Below, piece after piece: positions 7,024 to 8,974 of a stretch of 8,974 nt of DNA; position 1 is the stretch's first letter, and every line of letters begins with the position of its first letter. The notes below the pieces were generated by a model. The model searched no databases. It was not told the DNA's origin and saw only the letters and a list, made by a program, of their open reading frames with translations. This stretch comes from an uncultured Erysipelotrichaceae bacterium. Its GTDB lineage: Bacteria > Bacillota_I > Bacilli_A > RF39 > UBA660. Made by a program: the position numbers and the translations under genes. The stretch lies in NCBI GenBank assembly GCA_902766815.1, contig CACXEZ010000175.1, positions 1 to 8,974 of the forward strand, in the 5' to 3' direction.

Positions 7024-7050
7024 AAAAAAACTTATCAAGATATAATTAAG
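7024..7050 (-). terminator. Possible weak terminator at the end of rseP
   Basis: On the minus strand CTTA and TAAG (plus-strand 7047-7050 and 7031-7034) can pair across the rseP stop codon and are followed by seven U (A7024-A7030). The stem is only four pairs with mismatches inside, so read-through into rbfA is likely. Confidence 0.25.
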
Positions 7051-8098
7051 AAATCAAATTCAAAACATCATGACAAGTTACATAAATCATCAAAATCATT
7101 AAGCATACAAAACCAATTCCTGTAATAGTAGCTTCAACATTGGCAGATACTGGCTTTCTTCTTACTTTTTCAATTAACAAAAATAAGATATGACCACCAT
7201 CAAAAGCCGGAAATGGAATCAAATTAATAACTCCAACATTAATACTTAAATAAGCCAATAAGTATAAAAGATTACTAATTCCATATTGTGCCTGTGTATC
7301 TACAACCTCATAAATACCAACAGGACCAGATAAATCGTTAACCCCTAAATGACCAGTAAATAAATAACGCAATGTAGTTCCCATAGATAAAATAATGTTT
7401 TTAGTTTCAATAAAAGCATATTCTACACTACCTACAAACCCGCTTTTTTCTATAACTTTACTATTAACTCCATATATATAAGAAGTATTACCATCATCAT
7501 CAACCTCTTTTTTAGGAGTAACTTTTACATCAACAACCTCTCCATTACTTCTTCTTATCTTAAACTGAATGGCTGAACCTTCCTTTACAGTAGAAATTTT
7601 TAATCTCGCTTGTGTCCAAGTAGAAACCTTTTCTCCTTCAACTTCTAAAATAGTATCTCCTTCCCTTAAACCAGCCTCATAAGCAGGATAATTAGAAGGA
7701 AGCTCTGCTAGCTCTAAAGTAGTAACACTACCCTTAAAAAAGATACACATAATAAACAAAGTAGTAAAAGCAAGTAACATATTAAATCCAGGTCCCATAA
7801 AGAAAATTAAAAATCTCTGCCAAAATCCTTTTTTGTATAATTTTTGTTCCAATGGTACATCAGTATCTCCATCTTCACCTTCTTCTCCAGCAAGTCTTAC
7901 AAAACCTCCAATTGGCAAAAGACGAATATTATATTCAGTTTCACTATTTTGAGGTTTCTTAGAAAATAATTTCTTCCCCATTCCAATAGAATATTCATAA
8001 ACATACACTCCAAATAATTTAGCAAATAGAAAATGTCCCAACTCATGGATTAAAACGATTGTTCCTAAAATAAGAATAAACAACACTAAAGTTAACAT
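7046..8098 (-). CDS. rseP: Site-2 intramembrane zinc metalloprotease RseP/RasP
   Basis: Membrane protease that cuts transmembrane segments of anti-sigma factors, signal peptides and other regulators. It has 350 aa. The first helix carries the zinc motif HELGH (His18, Glu19, His22). IGGFVRLAGE (63-72) is the conserved loop, followed by an acidic linker (GEEGEDGDTD). A second helix lies at about 95-120 with GPGFNMLLAF, and one PDZ domain at about 125-200 (AYEAGLREGDTILEVEGEKV). SGPVGI (257-262) and the third metal-ligand motif NLIPFPAFDGG (Asn292, Asp300) come before the last helix at 323-340. All catalytic residues are present. AAAGGAGG five bases upstream supports the start, which lies 12 bases after the cdsA stop, so the two are co-transcribed. 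In B. subtilis cdsA, dxr and rseP are neighbours; here dxr is missing from between them. Confidence 0.96.
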   Translation of the reverse strand: MLTLVLFILILGTIVLIHELGHFLFAKLFGVYVYEYSIGMGKKLFSKKPQNSETEYNIRLLPIGGFVRLAGEEGEDGDTDVPLEQKLYKKGFWQRFLIFFMGPGFNMLLAFTTLFIMCIFFKGSVTTLELAELPSNYPAYEAGLREGDTILEVEGEKVSTWTQARLKISTVKEGSAIQFKIRRSNGEVVDVKVTPKKEVDDDGNTSYIYGVNSKVIEKSGFVGSVEYAFIETKNIILSMGTTLRYLFTGHLGVNDLSGPVGIYEVVDTQAQYGISNLLYLLAYLSINVGVINLIPFPAFDGGHILFLLIEKVRRKPVSANVEATITGIGFVCLMILMIYVTCHDVLNLIS

Positions 8099-8110
8099 AT
8101 ATTCCTCCTT

Positions 8111-8896
8111 TTATAAAAATATAATTAATAAGCTTAAGCCAAGTGAAACAAAAATAACACTATCAAAACGATCCAATATTCCACCATGTCCTGGAATAAT
8201 ATCAGAATAATCTTTTTTATTAAAATATCTTTTAATACTACTAAAAACCAAATCCCCAATCTCAGATAAAATAGTTAAAAAGAAACAAAGCAAAACAATA
8301 ATGCCAATGCTGAAGCCACCAATAGCTAAATTATAATAAATACTACCTATCAAACACCCCATAATAGTTCCAATAATACTTCCTTCTATCGTCTTTTTTG
8401 GTGATATACTAGTAAGAGGATACCTACCTATCAAACTACCACCTATATAAGCATAAGTATCAGTAATAAAAGCAATCAAAAAAATCAAAATACACTGATA
8501 AATATCTACCTTAGCCATATATATAATATTATGAAAAGAAAACCCTAAAAAGAATACACTACCAAGTAAAAAGAAAGCATCCGTAATATTATACTTTTTA
8601 GTATCACTATAAAAGACAACTGGTATTGTTAAAGTCAAAATAGGTAATAAAGTTACAAAAGTATTATCAATTTGAAAAAAAACATCATTAAGACAAATTA
8701 AAACTAAGTTGAAATATCCCAAAAAAGACATAACTGAAATATCATGATATCGTTCTTTATACTTGATACAAAATAACTCTCTATATCCTAAAATAGCAAC
8801 AAACACCATAACAATTCCAAAAGCCTTAGACCCTAATACAATAGATCCAATTAAAATAACTAATAATCCAATTGAGCTAAGAATCCTTTTCTTCAT
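8111..8896 (-). CDS. cdsA: Phosphatidate cytidylyltransferase (CDP-diacylglycerol synthase)
   Basis: Integral membrane enzyme making CDP-diacylglycerol from CTP and phosphatidic acid, the precursor of phosphatidylglycerol and cardiolipin. With the start chosen here it has 261 aa and seven to eight hydrophobic helices. Signature residues near the C-terminus are complete: FITDTYAYIGGSLIGRYP (143-160) with Asp146, SPKKTIEG (165-172), then SSIKRYFNKKD (219-229) and IPGHGGILDRFDS (234-246), matching the CdsA family pattern. An in-frame ATG nine codons upstream (8921-8923) would add MSVRSEGER, but it overlaps the likely -10 box and has no ribosome site. The ATG at 8894-8896 has AAGGTGAG (8900-8907) just upstream and begins MKKRILSS directly before the first helix. 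rseP follows after 12 bases. uppS, often the preceding gene in Bacillota, would lie outside the window, and a terminator separates whatever gene is there. Confidence 0.94.
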   Translation of the reverse strand: MKKRILSSIGLLVILIGSIVLGSKAFGIVMVFVAILGYRELFCIKYKERYHDISVMSFLGYFNLVLICLNDVFFQIDNTFVTLLPILTLTIPVVFYSDTKKYNITDAFFLLGSVFFLGFSFHNIIYMAKVDIYQCILIFLIAFITDTYAYIGGSLIGRYPLTSISPKKTIEGSIIGTIMGCLIGSIYYNLAIGGFSIGIIVLLCFFLTILSEIGDLVFSSIKRYFNKKDYSDIIPGHGGILDRFDSVIFVSLGLSLLIIFL

Positions 8897-8921
8897 TCTC
8901 TCACCTTCACTCCTAACACTC

Positions 8922-8950
8922 ATTATATACTAAAAAAGAACGATATTCAA
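8922..8950 (-). promoter_or_regulatory. Sigma-A-like promoter of cdsA-rseP
   Basis: The minus strand has TTGAAT (plus-strand 8945-8950), 17 bases, then a perfect TATAAT (8922-8927). Transcription should start near 8915, giving a leader of about 19 bases with the AAGGTGAG ribosome site. The -35 box lies almost wholly in the loop of the upstream terminator. Confidence 0.72.
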
Positions 8951-8959
8951 TCGTTTTTT
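8932..8959 (-). terminator. Terminator of the gene upstream of cdsA, possibly bidirectional
   Basis: AACGAT (8939-8944) and ATCGTT (8950-8955) pair around a 5-base loop; A-U pairs and one G-U can lengthen the stem. On the minus strand C and six U follow (8932-8938), and the plus strand also ends in a T-run (8954-8959). It most likely ends a minus-strand gene lying beyond the right edge. Confidence 0.68.
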
Positions 8960-8974
8960 ATTTATTTTACTAAA

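Noticed and set aside
112..8923. Mycoplasma-type genetic code (UGA as Trp)
   Set aside because: nrnA and rbfA end in TGA at the expected family lengths, and the Trp codon checked in mutM is TGG.

Overview
The window is chromosomal housekeeping DNA from a very A+T-rich, low-GC Gram-positive-type bacterium (Bacillota/Bacilli side, including gut Erysipelotrichales- or RF39-like lineages). The evidence is the gene content (polA-mutM pair, rbfA-nrnA-truB cluster, cdsA-rseP pair), AAGGAGG-type ribosome binding sites, a DnaE-independent family A polymerase with a decayed proofreading domain, and strong T-rich intrinsic terminators. UGA is used as a stop (nrnA, rbfA) and Trp is encoded by UGG, so the standard bacterial code applies rather than the Mycoplasma code. 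The exact lineage is inference.

All nine genes lie on the minus strand, so transcription runs right to left. Unit 1 is cdsA then rseP (8896 to 7046), for phospholipid precursor synthesis and intramembrane proteolysis. It starts at a sigma-A-like promoter nested in the terminator of a gene beyond the right edge. Unit 2 is rbfA, nrnA, truB and an unknown membrane-anchored protein (6956 to 4019), for 30S maturation, nanoRNA/cyclic-dinucleotide turnover and tRNA Psi55 formation. rbfA/nrnA and nrnA/truB overlap and are probably translationally coupled. Unit 3 is one small two-helix, pilin-like membrane protein (3926 to 3609). It has a near-consensus promoter (TTGACA-17-TATGAT) whose -35 box sits in a perfect 23-bp palindrome, and its own terminator. 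Unit 4 is polA then mutM (3505 to 112), a base-excision-repair pair ended by a strong terminator. At 1-56 are one or two plus-strand terminators belonging to a convergent gene off the left edge.

No tRNA, rRNA, CRISPR array, insertion sequence, riboswitch or phage gene was seen, and no gap between genes exceeds about 112 bases. I do not see an undescribed multi-gene system. The points most worth a second look are the solitary pilin-like gene with its palindromic promoter, the unknown protein attached to the truB operon, the condensed gene order joining rseP directly to rbfA, and the nested terminator/promoter in front of cdsA, which also fixes the cdsA start codon.
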